Assembly: GCA_029204225.1 (NCBI GenBank)
Contig: MU836371.1
Coordinates: 1 to 29,900, forward strand
Length of the DNA: 29,900 bases
Direction of reading: 5' to 3'
Source: Diphasiastrum complanatum
Lineage: Eukaryota > Streptophyta > Lycopodiopsida > Lycopodiales > Lycopodiaceae
The position numbers and the translations under genes were made by a program. Positions 9,546 through 20,640 of this stretch are shown here, piece after piece; position 1 is the stretch's first letter; each line of letters starts with the position of its first letter. The notes beneath the pieces are model-generated. The model was not told the DNA's origin. It ran no database searches and worked only from the letters and a program-made list of their open reading frames with translations.

Positions 9546-10018
9546 TGTTATGACCATATTCATCAAAGGGCGTAGAATAGTCCTAATATGGTAGACCGCC
9601 CTCCAGTGTTCGAGATTATTGGTCACTCCGAGATTTGATTCCATGTCGAGGCTTGTTGGTGACTAATGATCTTGAGAGGACCCAGACACTCTAATTGAGA
9701 CATATGGAGTAGTGCATATACATGTGGCGGATATAGGCAGGAGGAATGCATGAAGAGCTGTGATAATTGACCTGCATGGGCTCATGCACAAGATCCTACT
9801 CTCTCTATATTGAGGTAGAGATTATCCCGTTGACGACTTTGGTCTTGGTTACCATTTGAGCTCTTCTCCACTTTGCTATCACATGGCATGGCTTGGGGGC
9901 TAGATCCAGGAGGATTCTCTAGGAGGGATCTAGGTTTGGTTAGGTGGTTTTGCTCCATAGTCTTTTTTGTTGTGTTTTCTTATCCTCATCTTAGGAGTTT
10001 TCCCTAGTGGTTTTTACA
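9546..10018 (+). repeat. 5' LTR of the gypsy element
   Basis: It begins TGTTATGACCATATTC and ends GGTTTTTACA (TG...CA). It agrees with 16229-16696 at roughly nine of ten bases. Small indels differ: extra sequence near 9880-9925 in this copy, and extra blocks near 16447 and 16470 in the other. Confidence 0.93.
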
Positions 10019-10019
10019 T

Positions 10020-10031
10020 TGGTATCAAAGC
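10020..10031 (+). other. Primer-binding site of the gypsy element
   Basis: TGGTATCAAAGC differs at one base from the tRNA-Met PBS TGGTATCAGAGC. It lies one base after the LTR end. The G-to-A change is consistent with decay. Confidence 0.85.
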
Positions 10032-10442
10032 CCGACTAAGATGCGGTCTTGGATGGGATGGAGACAAGCTCTACACCGGATTGGAAGTTGTGAGCGCTTG
10101 GATTTACGTCCCGGTTGGAGCGCTATTTTCTCAAAGGAACATACTTTTCGAAATTGGTAGAGTGCACTTCTACCTGTGTGATTTTGTTAAAGATGTTGAG
10201 AATTAGTTTGAATTCATTAGTAATTCCATGTTTCTTGATAAATCTTTCAATTGCTCTTATGGATTTGCTTTGTTGGATCTTGGCTGCTTGCTTTATAGCA
10301 ATTTTGCTTGGCTGAATAATATGCATGAGTTCCAATTGTCCGGAATTTGGTTAGGTAACCTTTTATTCATTGACGGATTGATTTTGAATCAATTTGTCTT
10401 GTAATGAGCTGAAAGTAAGGGGGGCGGGGGGCCTTCCCCTGC

Positions 10443-10707
10443 GTAAAACACCTGCAGGTTTTTTTAAATTTTTTTTTCTATTTTTAAAAATAACACTTCC
10501 AAAAATAGCAATTTTGAATTGTGCAACTTACTATAAATAGTAAATGAATCTTACACCATTGTAAAGTGTTTTTTGATATTTTTAAAAATAGAAAAAATAC
10601 CTTACAAATCTGTAAGATATTTATTGCTCATAATTTCCAAAAGTAAAATATTATGCCATTTAAGGCAACTTTTAAATGAACTGCAAAAAAAACTTGCAGG
10701 TTTTTAC
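10443..10707. mobile_element. MITE-like inverted-repeat element
   Basis: The left end reads GTAAAACACCTGCAGGTTTT. The reverse complement of the right end reads GTAAAAACCTGCAAGTTTT, so the ends form imperfect terminal inverted repeats of about 24 bp. A second inner inverted pair is present: CTATTTTTAAAAATAACACTT at 10478-10498, with its counterpart at about 10565-10592. The 265-bp AT-rich body has no coding potential. I could not find a convincing target-site duplication, so the superfamily is open. Confidence 0.5.
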
Positions 10708-11496
10708 ATAATGATATTGGATTCTAGCAGGTGCATGTGAGGATTTGAAGCTTTTTTAATCCTCATGTTAGCATGCATATTGATGGACTTTAGTTTTGCT
10801 AAATTGCAACAGAAAGCAAGTAGTAAGTGGTTGTAGAACTGCATATGTTTAGATTTAAATTTAAAACACCCTATTTAGCATCATTTAAATAGCTCCCTAT
10901 TTTAATGATGCTAAATGGATTGTGAAGCATAATTGTTTGGAGCAGTTTAATGAATATGCAGTAAAACCCCTGTGAAACCATACTTGGACTGCTCACGGAT
11001 CGGCTATTGAACTCTCGTCTTCCAGAACCGTGGACTGCTGATTTAAACTGCTGCTCACCCTTTTTTCCTTCCATGTGGATCTTCATGAACAGCAAAGTTA
11101 CGCTCTATTGCAGGGGATTGGGATGAGTAGGTGCATCTGGAAACTGTTTTTCAGTAGCATAAGTAATGCTATCTTTCCCCCTTTTTGTGAGATTGAAGCA
11201 CGGAAAATAATTGTGGCAGGGAGCGCAACATGCAGTAAACGGTTCTTTTCGGGGGAGACTCATAAGAGGGCTATGTGAGCAGGTGCTACCCGGAGTGGCA
11301 ATGATGGCGGAATTTCTTGCTTCTGGTTAACTCGTTGGATAGACGCCCTTGTATACTTCTTTTGTGGGCAGGTCGATCTCTTGCGATGACTATGGAGCTC
11401 GTTGACAGCCTGCCTGTTTGCATAACAGCTCCATCGATGAGCCGTGGTAGCGTGCGATCTGAGCCTGCAAGGAAGGAGGTGCGCGATTAGTGCCTG

Positions 11497-11680
11497 CTGT
11501 TTTTTCGATGAGAAGGAGCCTGAACAACCGTCTCGTGACGACTATCCGAGCCGTCTCGTGATGGCTGTTTTTTTTGATGAGGAGGAGTCTGAACAGCCGT
11601 CTCGTGCTGGCTATTTTTTTGATGAGAAGGAATTTGAACAGCCGTCTCGTGATGGCTATCCGAGCAGACGTTGCGGCTGT
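11497..11680 (+). repeat. Tandem repeat with coding-like phase (FFDEKExEQPSR units)
   Basis: CCGTCTCGTG recurs at 11528, 11551, 11597 and 11642, giving intervals of 23, 46 and 45 bp, with GATGAGAAGGA between the copies. In the plus frame of 11444-11740 the units read FFDEKEPEQPSR, FFDEEESEQPSR and FFDEKEFEQPSR, all in the same frame. Interval differences near 46 bp plus compensating bases keep this phase. It may be a decayed gag tail or a captured exon; I recognise no family. Confidence 0.5.
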
Positions 11681-13449
11681 AGCCGCCAGAATCAACGAGA
11701 ATTTGATTTTTGTTTCTTGAAATCCTTGGGGTTTACTTGAGGCTTTGGCAATCTAATATTTTTTTTTTTTACGTGATAGGCCTTATTGGCTTTGCATGCA
11801 AAATTATTATGGTATTAAGGTTGAATTGATGCATGAGGAAGGTTAGCAATTTGTGTAATTGCATATTCTTTGCAACAATGCTTATTGTATGCCAGTCGAC
11901 CAAGGTTTTCTAAGGGCTTGATATAGGGTAACTTTAAAGTTGGTTTCGATTATGGATGTGAAATCAACTCGAGAAATTAAGTTACTAGCACCCTGTAGAG
12001 GAATTTCGGTTCCTTGATGCTCGGTTATCAAAGCTGTGACCTTGATTTTGAATATTGCTTCCCAGGTTTGGTAGAAGAAATTTGTTTTTTTTTTTTTTCT
12101 CTATGGACAATATGCATGTTTAGGCCTTATCAACTTGACGTTAGGCTTTTTAACTTTGGTTTGTTACATTGATAATTATTTGTAAGCCAGTTTTTGTGGA
12201 ACTTTGGTACCATTGTTTTGGTGTCAAGCTGTATTAGTCGGTTTGAATTTTGCTAAACCGATCTTGACAAAACGATGGTAGTGGTATGGTTCTCAGGCAT
12301 GTACCCAGTACAAGGTTTTCATATTGATGTAATTACTCTATTTTTTCACGAAAATAACTTTATTGTTGACATAACTACATGTTAATGCTTATTAATGTCA
12401 ACCAAAAGTGACATTTTGTGGAACGTAAACACGAACGTTATTAACGTCAGGGCACCGAAAATAACCCTTAAATTTTTCAAATTTCACTTTACTTAATTAC
12501 GTTTTTGAAAACTTTGACTTGGTAAATGGATTTGATTCCTTGGTATTATGCTATTTAGCCACTTAACTCTAGAGTGGTACTCCCAGTTAATTGAGTTAAA
12601 TGTTTTTTTTTTGTTCAGAATCTTTCTTTTTGACTTCGGTGTTGCACCGATAGGCTTATCCTAAATAATTTTGATCTTTAGGATTGGGCAAACTAAAGCT
12701 TTTGAGATACTTGTTAAAGTGAATTAATGGAATAAAGGTCATAATATTTGGAGGTAGCAATTTTAATACTCAAGCTAGTGTAGTCAAAAGGGTAGCAACC
12801 TAGCATTTACTTGTGTCAAAGGAGTTTTCGCTGCCTTCGCTTATGAAAAATTTTGGGTGACCGAAAATCTAAGGAAGGAAGAAAATGAGACACCTGTATG
12901 GGTAAATGTGATTGTATGTAATTTGGATTGGTAAATAATCCCTGTAAGGAAACTGCATAGCAACGGTTATTTATCTAATTCATTAAGTTGAATTTATTTC
13001 AAATATCTATAGGACTATGAGTTGAAACTTGTTATTGGAAATTGTGACATGGAACAAGAATGACACTTGGTTCACATTTGTACTGCAAAGAGCCTTAAAC
13101 CTAAGAGTTGGAACTCTCAGATGGTAGGAATTTGGTGAATGTTAGTACCAACCAGATGGGTTGTTTATGTGACGGTAAAGCCATGGGCAGATTCTTGTTA
13201 AATCATAATTTTATAAATGGGATTATTGTGATCCATTAGGAATGGATTTGGGGGTACTCCAGTAATTGGTGAAATAGATATGTGCATATCTGGGATGGAA
13301 ATCCAGATGGAGCTTTAAATCTCTGGATTATCAAATAATGTGGTTTAAGATCTTCTTGAAGGATTGAATTTCTTATACCATTTTGGATATAGATATTGGA
13401 TATCTATATACTTTAGTTATTTTGTATTCTTAATGATTCCTTTTGTTTT

Positions 13450-13638
13450 TTGAGATATGCACTTAGATTATTTCAACTGTATATGAATGAGGTTTCCCGT
13501 CCATACCGGGGTCAATGCCTAGTGTTATTCTTAGATGATATTGTTGTCTACATGGAAAAACCTAAGGAAATGGAGAATTCAATGGTAGGAGGTATTTTTC
13601 TAGAAATGGTTGAAGATCGGATCCTATGTTGGATATAG
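13450..13638 (+). pseudogene. Ty3/gypsy reverse transcriptase fragment
   Basis: This 62-codon open stretch contains the middle of a gypsy reverse transcriptase. FQLYMNEVSRPY (residues 8-19) matches the FQ-x-x-MN-x-V-x-RPY motif, and LVLFLDDIVVY (residues 24-34) holds the catalytic box as FLDD at 13528-13539. Gypsy elements usually have YLDD or FLDD there. The flanking RT sequence is lost to stops. It lies 3.4 kb into a 6.2-kb interior, where RT is expected. Only a fossil; there is no complete domain. Confidence 0.8.
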
Positions 13639-16214
13639 GATGGTTAGATAATCTTTTTGATAATCTGATGTGTAGATCTAAAAGCAAAGAGCTTTCTTGG
13701 AGAGAAAATTGATGATATGGGACATCAGTGATTTCAAAAGAGAATTCTTGTGCGAGAATGATCTGTAGACCAGTGGTTAGTATTTATAGTAATTGTAATA
13801 TTAGCGGTTGAACCATTGGTTATTTTGGTTAGGGTATTTGGAGAGGTTATGAGATATAGATCCGGATCCCTAAATGGTATCTCATAAATTCCAAATCTAA
13901 AATCCTTAAAAGCTATTTCTCTTTTGATTTAAACCTCTATTTTTTTAGAGATTTCTTAAATACGAGACAATTGGATTGAGATTCATATAATTCCTTTCAG
14001 TGTAGAACTAGGTTTTGAAGGATTGTTAAAGATATATAAATTTATGCTTCCATTTCAATTTTGTGAATATAGCTCAGAATCAATTGATGTTTTCAATTGA
14101 TTAAGTGGAATTTAGACTTCTTGAGCCCAAATGATTACCTCTATTTGATAGTTGATTATTGAGAGTAATGTTTCTATCACTCAGGATGAGATATTTTATG
14201 ATTTTCAACGAAAAATTCCAGTTTGTAATAATATTGGATACTCATTACTAACTTTTTCGAATCTTTGATATCTTATACGTTGTCTCCTGGGCACTTTTTT
14301 GATCAAAATTATGGAATTTCTTTTAAAAGGGGGAGAAGAAAATGATAAGAATAAGACTTTCATTGGGATCAACCAATTGCATAGTTTTCTTTTGTGGAAT
14401 CTAGTATGTGTGCAATGGTGGAACTATTCAGTGGGAATAGAGGAAATCTCTAGTGATTGTTTTGAATAATCTGGAACTAGAGGAGTCTTGGGGGTTTGGA
14501 GCTATTAGATATTCATGATTTTGTCTGTATAAGTCAGCCTAATATTAGTTTGTACACTAAGATCTGAAGTAGGTTGATTGGATGAAGAAATTATGTTTGT
14601 AAAAGTATGGTGGTTGGAAAACTTGTGATGTGGAATTATTCACTTCAAAGATTTCTCAGATATGTTATTTACTCAAGAGAAATAAAATCTTTTTTGGCTG
14701 AGTTACAAGATTCTCAATGAGATATGTGAGTAACATATGCAGATTTTGCAGGAATCTGTCAGATATTGACATATGTGTTTATGTACCGAGTCATAATGAG
14801 ATTATTCTCATATGTGCATGATTAATCTTGTTTGGATCTACTATGTATTCCTGGTTACTAAGGTTATCTGGTGCACTTAACCTAGTTGATGAACATAGAC
14901 ATATGATCAAATATTGTGTTTGACAAAAACTTGCAGAGTTAACACATCTGTTCTTATAGATCTATTGGTTAGCTTAGAAGTGATTTGGATATGGATCTAA
15001 AAGTGGTGTTGTACTAGTACAATCAAGAGTTGCACCTAGACATATAAGATTTCTAAATCATGAGCAATTAACTTGAGTAGTTGATTTACTACTGTGGTAG
15101 TTAATTGATAAAACGGACAGTGTGAAGAGAATCAACCGGAAACTGTTTGTTTTGCATGTATTGCTTGTACGACACATGATTTATGAGTCATTTGAATTCA
15201 CCAAGAAATTGTGTGCATAGGATATACGGAATTCTTAGGTGAGTATTTCTTAGTTGAGGAATAGACTTGATTCATTAGTGAGCTCGATTGGATACCGGAC
15301 CCTAATGATTCCAGGAATGGTAAACTGAATTCTTGGAATTCAGCTGAGTTGGTTGGACACACACTTCAATGTACCTTAAGGATTAAGTATGGAGTTAGAT
15401 TCCAGTGAATTAGATTAATCTAATCATTTGTGATTGATGAATCATAAACAAATACTTAGTTGTTACGAGTGTATGATTTCTAATCTTTTCTAGTTTTATT
15501 GAATTTTATGGATCTCACAGACATTTCTTATTAGGTAAATTTTTTTGTTGCTTATGAGGAGATTTGCTTACTTTAGTGAATTGTATTCTACTACAGATTG
15601 TAGTCTATAAGTGCTTGTGTACAAAATTCAGTCTATATCTCCAAATTTATAGGAGATAGATAAATCTATTAAGATACAAATAGTTGTTGATTTCTAGTGT
15701 TAGAAATGGAGCTCTTAACTCATTAGAGTAATTGCAATACTCTGGAGTGAGTTATAATTGTCTGAGACTTGATGGATCTCCTAGAGATTTTAGATGACTG
15801 AATTGTAGTATTTTAGAATATTTGGATATTCTAAGAATATTTGTACCAAGAAGCATTATTTTTTGCAAGGAATTGTGGATAAGTTTAGACTATAATCAAA
15901 ATGGATTTCGTTAGCTTTTGGATTCGATCTCAGAAATAAAGAGTTGATTCACCCAATGGTTCATGTAATTTGGTTTACATGAAGGTGATGAACTTTTATT
16001 TGGATAAGATCAACCCATTTGGAAGATTTATGACTTAGTGTGTCTTTGGGATTTGAGTTAGTATTCCTGAGTAGAGGCAAGCAATTGAAGAATTGTTGCA
16101 TCTCTGAGTGTTTATTCAGATAGAAAGATCAGACTACGAATAATGATTCATGGGAAAGACTTGAAAGATTAAGGAATAGTTCATTTATTTCCCGTTTTGA
16201 GGATATAACTTGTT
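13639..16214 (+). other. Right interior of the gypsy element, decayed RNase H/integrase zone
   Basis: By position this zone should encode the end of RT, RNase H and integrase. No HHCC, D-D-E or chromodomain motif could be recognised. The plus strand is visibly richer in G than in C (for example 14461-14520 has about 17 G to 5 C). Confidence 0.5.
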
Positions 16215-16228
16215 TAAGGGAGAAAAAA
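16215..16228 (+). other. Polypurine tract of the gypsy element
   Basis: AAGGGAGAAAAAA ends immediately before the TGTTACGGCC start of the 3' LTR. Confidence 0.85.
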
Positions 16229-16696
16229 TGTTACGGCCATATTCAGCAAAGGACATAGAATAGTCCTAATATGGTAGATTGGCCCTCCAATGTTCGAGAT
16301 TATTGATCACGTCGAGATTTAATTCCATGTCGAGGCCTCTTGGTGACTAATGACCTTGAGAGGACCCAGACACTCTAATTGAGACATATGGAGTAGTGCA
16401 TGTACATGTGATAGAGATAGAAAAAGGAATGCATGAAGAGCTGTGATCTATTAATAGTTGACCTGCATGAGGATTGCATGGGCTCATGCACAAGATCCTA
16501 CTCTCTATATATTGAGGTAGAGATTATCCCGTCGACGACTTTGGTCTTGGTTACCATTTGAGCTCTTCTCCACATGGCATGGCTTGGGGGCTAGATCCAG
16601 GAGGGATCTAGGTTTGGTTGGGTGGTTTTGTTCCATAGTCTCTTTTGTTGTGTTTTCCTATCCTCATCTTAGGGGTTTTCCCTAGTGGTTTTTACA
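16229..16696 (+). repeat. 3' LTR of the gypsy element
   Basis: It begins TGTTACGGCC and ends GGTTTTTACA. It is paired with 9546-10018 and followed by TAGAG (16697-16701). Confidence 0.93.
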
Positions 16697-16701
16697 TAGA
16701 G
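16697..16701. repeat. Target-site duplication TAGAG, right copy
   Basis: It is identical to 9541-9545, which confirms 9546-16696 as one integration event. Confidence 0.92.
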
Positions 16702-17658
16702 ATAAGTGAAGTTTTTGCTATTTATAACTTGCATATAAAAATGCATCTCAAGCATGGGGGTGCATGCAAAAAAGAGGAAGACACATGAAACTTTTTGCTA
16801 TCTACGTCTTGCATATCAAAGTGCGCTGAGGAATTGAGTTCTCGCAATAAAGTCCTTAGCGTGTGCACATACTCATCATTTAAGACATGGACTTCAATGT
16901 ATAAACCAGTGTTGGGGTATATAGGTGCTCGGGTGGTATTAGGAATGGTACAATGGTATCATAGAACATATTCGACCGATATACAATTTGTAATACTAGG
17001 GTCAATACCTGACTCGGGCTTGTTTCAACCCATCATTTCACATATCGATTCTTGGATTAGGGACAAAAAATTCGATTTTAACATGGTATCAATATGGTAT
17101 CCATTTTTGGCTTCCAAAATTTACATATGTGATAAATATTTTGTATGGTGTTTCAAAGACATTGGTGGGCACCAACAAAGTATTGGCCTTTAAAATCATA
17201 TGCATATTACATTTCAAAATGGTCATGCTTTTCATTAAAAAGTTTAATTTAAAAAAAAAATTATATACTCATATACAATGGCAATTACAATAGGAAGCAA
17301 GGCTGCACAACCATTTACTTTTCGTTTCTGTCAAAACCAAGACCATTATTGGTGTCCGTGCTGCACGGGAAGAAAAGAGGCCATAGAAACGGAAACGCAA
17401 AAATTGCGCGAGGCTTATACTCGGTCGGTATCACCCTTGCAATACCTAGTCTGGCCACCAATTTAAGAACATGGTGATATTCATAACTGATATCAAATTT
17501 TTTAATAAAGTATAATATTAGGACCCGGTTGGTAATATGAATATGCGCCCCACACTTTTATAAACTTTATTCACCAACTTGAACAACTGTGTTTCCTTTT
17601 AGAGAGGCCAATGCCCGAAAATATTGGCCTCAATATCATTGTAATGTTTTTTTTAATT

Positions 17659-17659
<1 letters not shown>
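16702..17659. other. Unassigned AT-rich sequence with one duplicated segment
   Basis: A diverged direct repeat is visible: GAAGTTTTTGCTATTTATAA at about 16709 and GAAACTTTTTGCTATCTACG at about 16787, with similar sequence after each, about 78 bp apart. The longest open frame (16795-17193 plus, 132 codons) has no recognisable domain. I see nothing else. Confidence 0.4.

Positions 17660-17696
<37 letters not shown>
17660..17696. repeat. (GA)n microsatellite
   Basis: About 18 GA units in an almost pure run. Such tracts are common in plant promoters and 5' leaders, but no gene can be attached here. Confidence 0.95.
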
Positions 17697-17697
<1 letters not shown>

Positions 17698-18985
17698 GAG
17701 AGAGCATAGATAGGTGTTTGTTGTCGATCGATGATCCTTTTTGAGGTTGAACTGCCAATTTGGATTTTGATTCGGTTGAGCAGGCGCCTCAGAGATGGTG
17801 TTATGGGAACTGACGCTGGCGACAGCGTACTTTCTGGGACTGAAAAGAGCTTTATCGCTTGGCAATCAAACTGGAGAGAAAACTTTTTCGTCGCTATCCT
17901 CGAGTACTTGATTTCACTCAGAGGTTCTTTTCCACCGTTTTGATTTCTAGAAAGCGATTATTTTTTTGTAGAATTTGGAGGCTAAGATCTCTTAATTCTG
18001 TCTGCAATGCACGTTTTACAACAATTTTGCTTCTGAAAACTGGAGGGTCATAATTTTTTTGCGAGGCAGATTAACGACGATGAGTTGTTGAGAAGAAAGC
18101 ACCTTCTTAGAATGTTTGAATCTCCGATCACTAAGAATTTGATACGTGCAGTTTTTTAGCCCCTTTTATGAGCATTTTAGTTCGTATTCTCGAGAGTGTT
18201 AAGAGGTGGATTGAATAAGTTCTAGCTCGTATTCTCGAGACTGCAAAAAAGTCTGATAAAGAAAACCCTAGAAAACATAAAGTGCTATGATCTGAACGGT
18301 ATGGTGTTTTCATACTTTTGTCTGTTAGGTTTTGAAATGGTTCCTTGCAGTAAGAAAAATAGAGTGCCTCCAACAGGAAGTTTCTGAGTCTTGAGATTTC
18401 GTCAATCCTTGTAAGTCTAGACCACAGTCAGGCATTCCAGACGAGTCAGAACGCTCATTCCGGACGAGTCAGAACGCTCATTCTGAACAAATATCATCAT
18501 TCTCCTTTACTTAATGATAAATATATTTGCAAGAGCTAGGGCCGGAGCCCTTATTTTCCAGCGTATAAAGGGAGTATAGGAGGCAGGAAGAGCCAAGATC
18601 ATAAGTTACCAATTGAGTAGTACTCAATCACTTTTACAGATTGAAGCCTTGCAAACTGATTTAAATCGATTTTATATTCGGATCAAGTTTTTGATGGGTA
18701 ATTTTTCCTCGGGAAAACTTCTAGTTTCCAATTGTCGCTAGGAGGCACAATGAATAGGATTGTTGAAATTTTTTGTAATTATAGGTCGCAAAGGGGATTT
18801 GAATCTTTTGACAGCTGCTTGGAATTCTCACAGATCACAAGTGGCTAGAATCTACTTACTACTTTCTACTAAACTCTATTCTTCAAACCTGAGTTTTTGG
18901 ATGCACCATGAATCATGATCCATATGGACACATTGTGCGTGATTATGACTTGTGTGGTTATTAGTCTTTATGAGGTTCGTAGTGT
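17697..18985. other. Unassigned sequence with small direct repeats and a TATA-like site
   Basis: Two CTCGTATTCTCGAGA-like copies lie at about 18182 and 18228. A 23-bp tandem pair (core GACGAGTCAGAACGCTCATTC) lies at 18440-18485. GCGTATAAAGGGAG at about 18561-18574 looks like a TATA element and could belong to an old LTR or promoter. Open frames at 17731-17943 and 17859-18053 show no known domain. Confidence 0.35.
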
Positions 18986-18993
18986 GTTTGATC
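18986..18993. repeat. 8-bp target-site duplication GTTTGATC, left copy
   Basis: GTTTGATC directly precedes the CATAGAAC end. The same eight bases follow the element at 19525-19532. Eight-bp duplications are typical of hAT transposons. Confidence 0.82.
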
Positions 18994-19524
18994 CATAGAA
19001 CCTACGGTTCTCAGAACTGTGGGTCCTGGGAACCGTACCACAGTTCATGAACCGTGGTACCGTTCCTGTAGTTATTTAATTAATTATTATTTTTTTTTGC
19101 CCTTTTCCCCCCTTTAATTATTTCACTGTTTTTGGCACTCATGGCACTCACTGTTTTTGGGCACTCACTGGTTTGGGCACTCACTGTTTTTTGCCACTTA
19201 CTGTTTTTGCCCTCACTGTTCCTCACTGTTTTTGCCACTCACTGTTTTTGCTCACTCACTGTTTTTGCCACTTATGGCACTCATTGTTTTTGGCACTCAT
19301 GGCACTCAGGGCACTCACTGTTTTTGGCACTCACTGTGTTTGGCCCTCATTTCACTGATTTTGGCATTTTTTCAGCATTTTTTTGGCTATTTTTCTGGGT
19401 GGGAAAGTAAAAAAAAAAATTAATTAATTAACTGTACGGTTCACCACGGTTCTAGCTAAAATTTTCTGAGAACCGTACAGTTCTCAGAACCTTGGTGAAC
19501 CGTACACGGTTCATTAATTCTATG
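18994..19524. mobile_element. hAT-like MITE (531 bp) with a minisatellite core
   Basis: The ends are CATAGAA and TTCTATG, flanked by the 8-bp duplication GTTTGATC. Beyond the heptamers the two sides are long, imperfect inverted repeats of roughly 100-130 bp each, rich in GGTTCTCAGAAC and GAACCGTGGT motifs and ending in TTAATTAATTA next to A or T runs. The centre (about 19125-19365) is a minisatellite of CACTCACTGTTTTTGGCACT-like units. There is no transposase, so it must be mobilised in trans. The same terminal heptamer opens the transposase-bearing hAT fragment at 21591. Confidence 0.78.
19125..19365 (+). repeat. Minisatellite inside the MITE
   Basis: CACTCACTGTTTTTGGCACT and shortened variants are repeated about ten or more times, with unit lengths of roughly 15-25 bp. 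Long open frames across it are a by-product of the repetition. Confidence 0.88.
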
Positions 19525-19532
19525 GTTTGATC

Positions 19533-20640
19533 ATTGATGTTGGCAAGTTTTCTTTTGGGAATCGATCAATCATGATCCATTAATGATGTACCATGTTAGC
19601 TAGTCCAATTTTGGGATAAATTTGTATACAAACTTATGTTCATATTGGCAACTTATTACTGTTTAGCAATTATTAATTATATCACTAAAGTTTGAAGTTT
19701 GATACAGAATTGTGATTTGTACCATTCATATTGAAATTACTAATACAAAAGTCCTGTAATTTTGAAACATGATTAGAACGAATTTATGGGCTTCATTTTT
19801 TGGAAAAAATTGGGCAATACTAATTGAGTTTGGAATATTCTCAATTTGACTCGTGAGTAATGCTTCATTGAGTTGTGATCTGGATTCGAATAGTGATTAG
19901 ACAAAATAAATTATAATTACAGTATTGGCTTGTGGCAAAAACCCCACACTATTGTCATACACCATAAATGCACCAATGCTTCGTGAACCAAATTGAGGTT
20001 TGCAAACCATTAGTGGAAATAATTTGCTATTCGTCTTTTTGTATTACTATGTGATAATTATGATGGATGCTTGTAAACTGGATGTTTGAAATTGTTCAAT
20101 GGTAGTTTGGTATTAGAATGTATGAAGAGTTATGATGATTGATTGTATTATCGATATATGCTGTAAATTATGATTTATATGATGTTAAAAGGTTCAAGGA
20201 GTCATGACTTTGGTAATTATAGTTTGCAATACAAATATGTAGTTTGTATGTTTAGGCATAAACCAACAATTGTTATTTTAATATGCTTATATGTAACTTA
20301 ATCTTTATCTAGAAAAGCAATTCAATTTTTTGATGCGAAAAGCTAGAACTTGAGTCAAAACTAGTTCGAATTGGAAAATCAGTTTTGAATCTGTCAGAGA
20401 CATTTGAGTGAGTTCCTCAATTGTATCTATAGGTCCATAAAACTTTTGGAAAAAGGACCCCAGTATTGGCTGTGGTAAAGCATATCGTGAAGTGAAAAAT
20501 GCTGATATAGATGCATGCAGATAAATTATGGCGTCTCTAAAGCAAGGTGGAGTGAGAATTGATAGTGGCAGTGAGTACTTTGGCTTAGTGTTGTAGCAAT
20601 GCTATATGAGCGGTAACAACAATAGATTCTGATGTGGCCT
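19533..20640. other. Unassigned AT-rich sequence
   Basis: No open frame of note and no recognisable repeat; stops are dense in all frames. It may be old transposon DNA or intron. Confidence 0.4.

Larger units (their letters stand above)
10032..13439 (+). other. Left interior of the gypsy element, decayed gag/protease zone
   Basis: This zone should encode gag and protease, but I find neither a zinc knuckle nor a protease motif. It is AT-rich with long T runs (around 11760 and 12090). Two sub-structures are listed separately: a MITE-like fold-back (10443-10707) and a tandem repeat (11497-11680). The stretch 11740-13440 has no coding signal that I can see. Confidence 0.5.
9546..16696 (+). mobile_element. 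Full-length Ty3/gypsy-type LTR retrotransposon, interior decayed
   Basis: Both LTRs (9546-10018 and 16229-16696), the PBS (10020-10031), the polypurine tract (about 16215-16228) and a perfect 5-bp TSD (TAGAG) are present. The 6.2-kb interior should encode gag-pol, but every frame is full of stops. One piece of gypsy reverse transcriptase survives at about 13450-13560, just past the middle, as expected for gypsy order (RT before integrase). The sequence before the polypurine tract (TTTTGAGGATATAACTTG, then TTTAAGGGAGAAAAAA) resembles the 3' end of plant chromovirus-type gypsy elements, here with apparent C-to-T changes. A MITE-like insertion and a coding-like tandem repeat lie in the left half. 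Confidence 0.88.

Noticed and set aside
16795-17193. 132-codon plus-strand open frame
   Set aside because: No domain, repeated GGTATCATAG/GGTATCAATATGG-like phrases suggest noncoding repeat, and there is no splice context.
18555-18580. TATA-like GCGTATAAAGGGAG as a gene promoter
   Set aside because: No coding sequence follows within reach; kept only as a note in the surrounding region.
19132-19423. Three overlapping open frames of 60-92 codons
   Set aside because: They arise from the minisatellite of the MITE, read in all three frames; low-complexity products.
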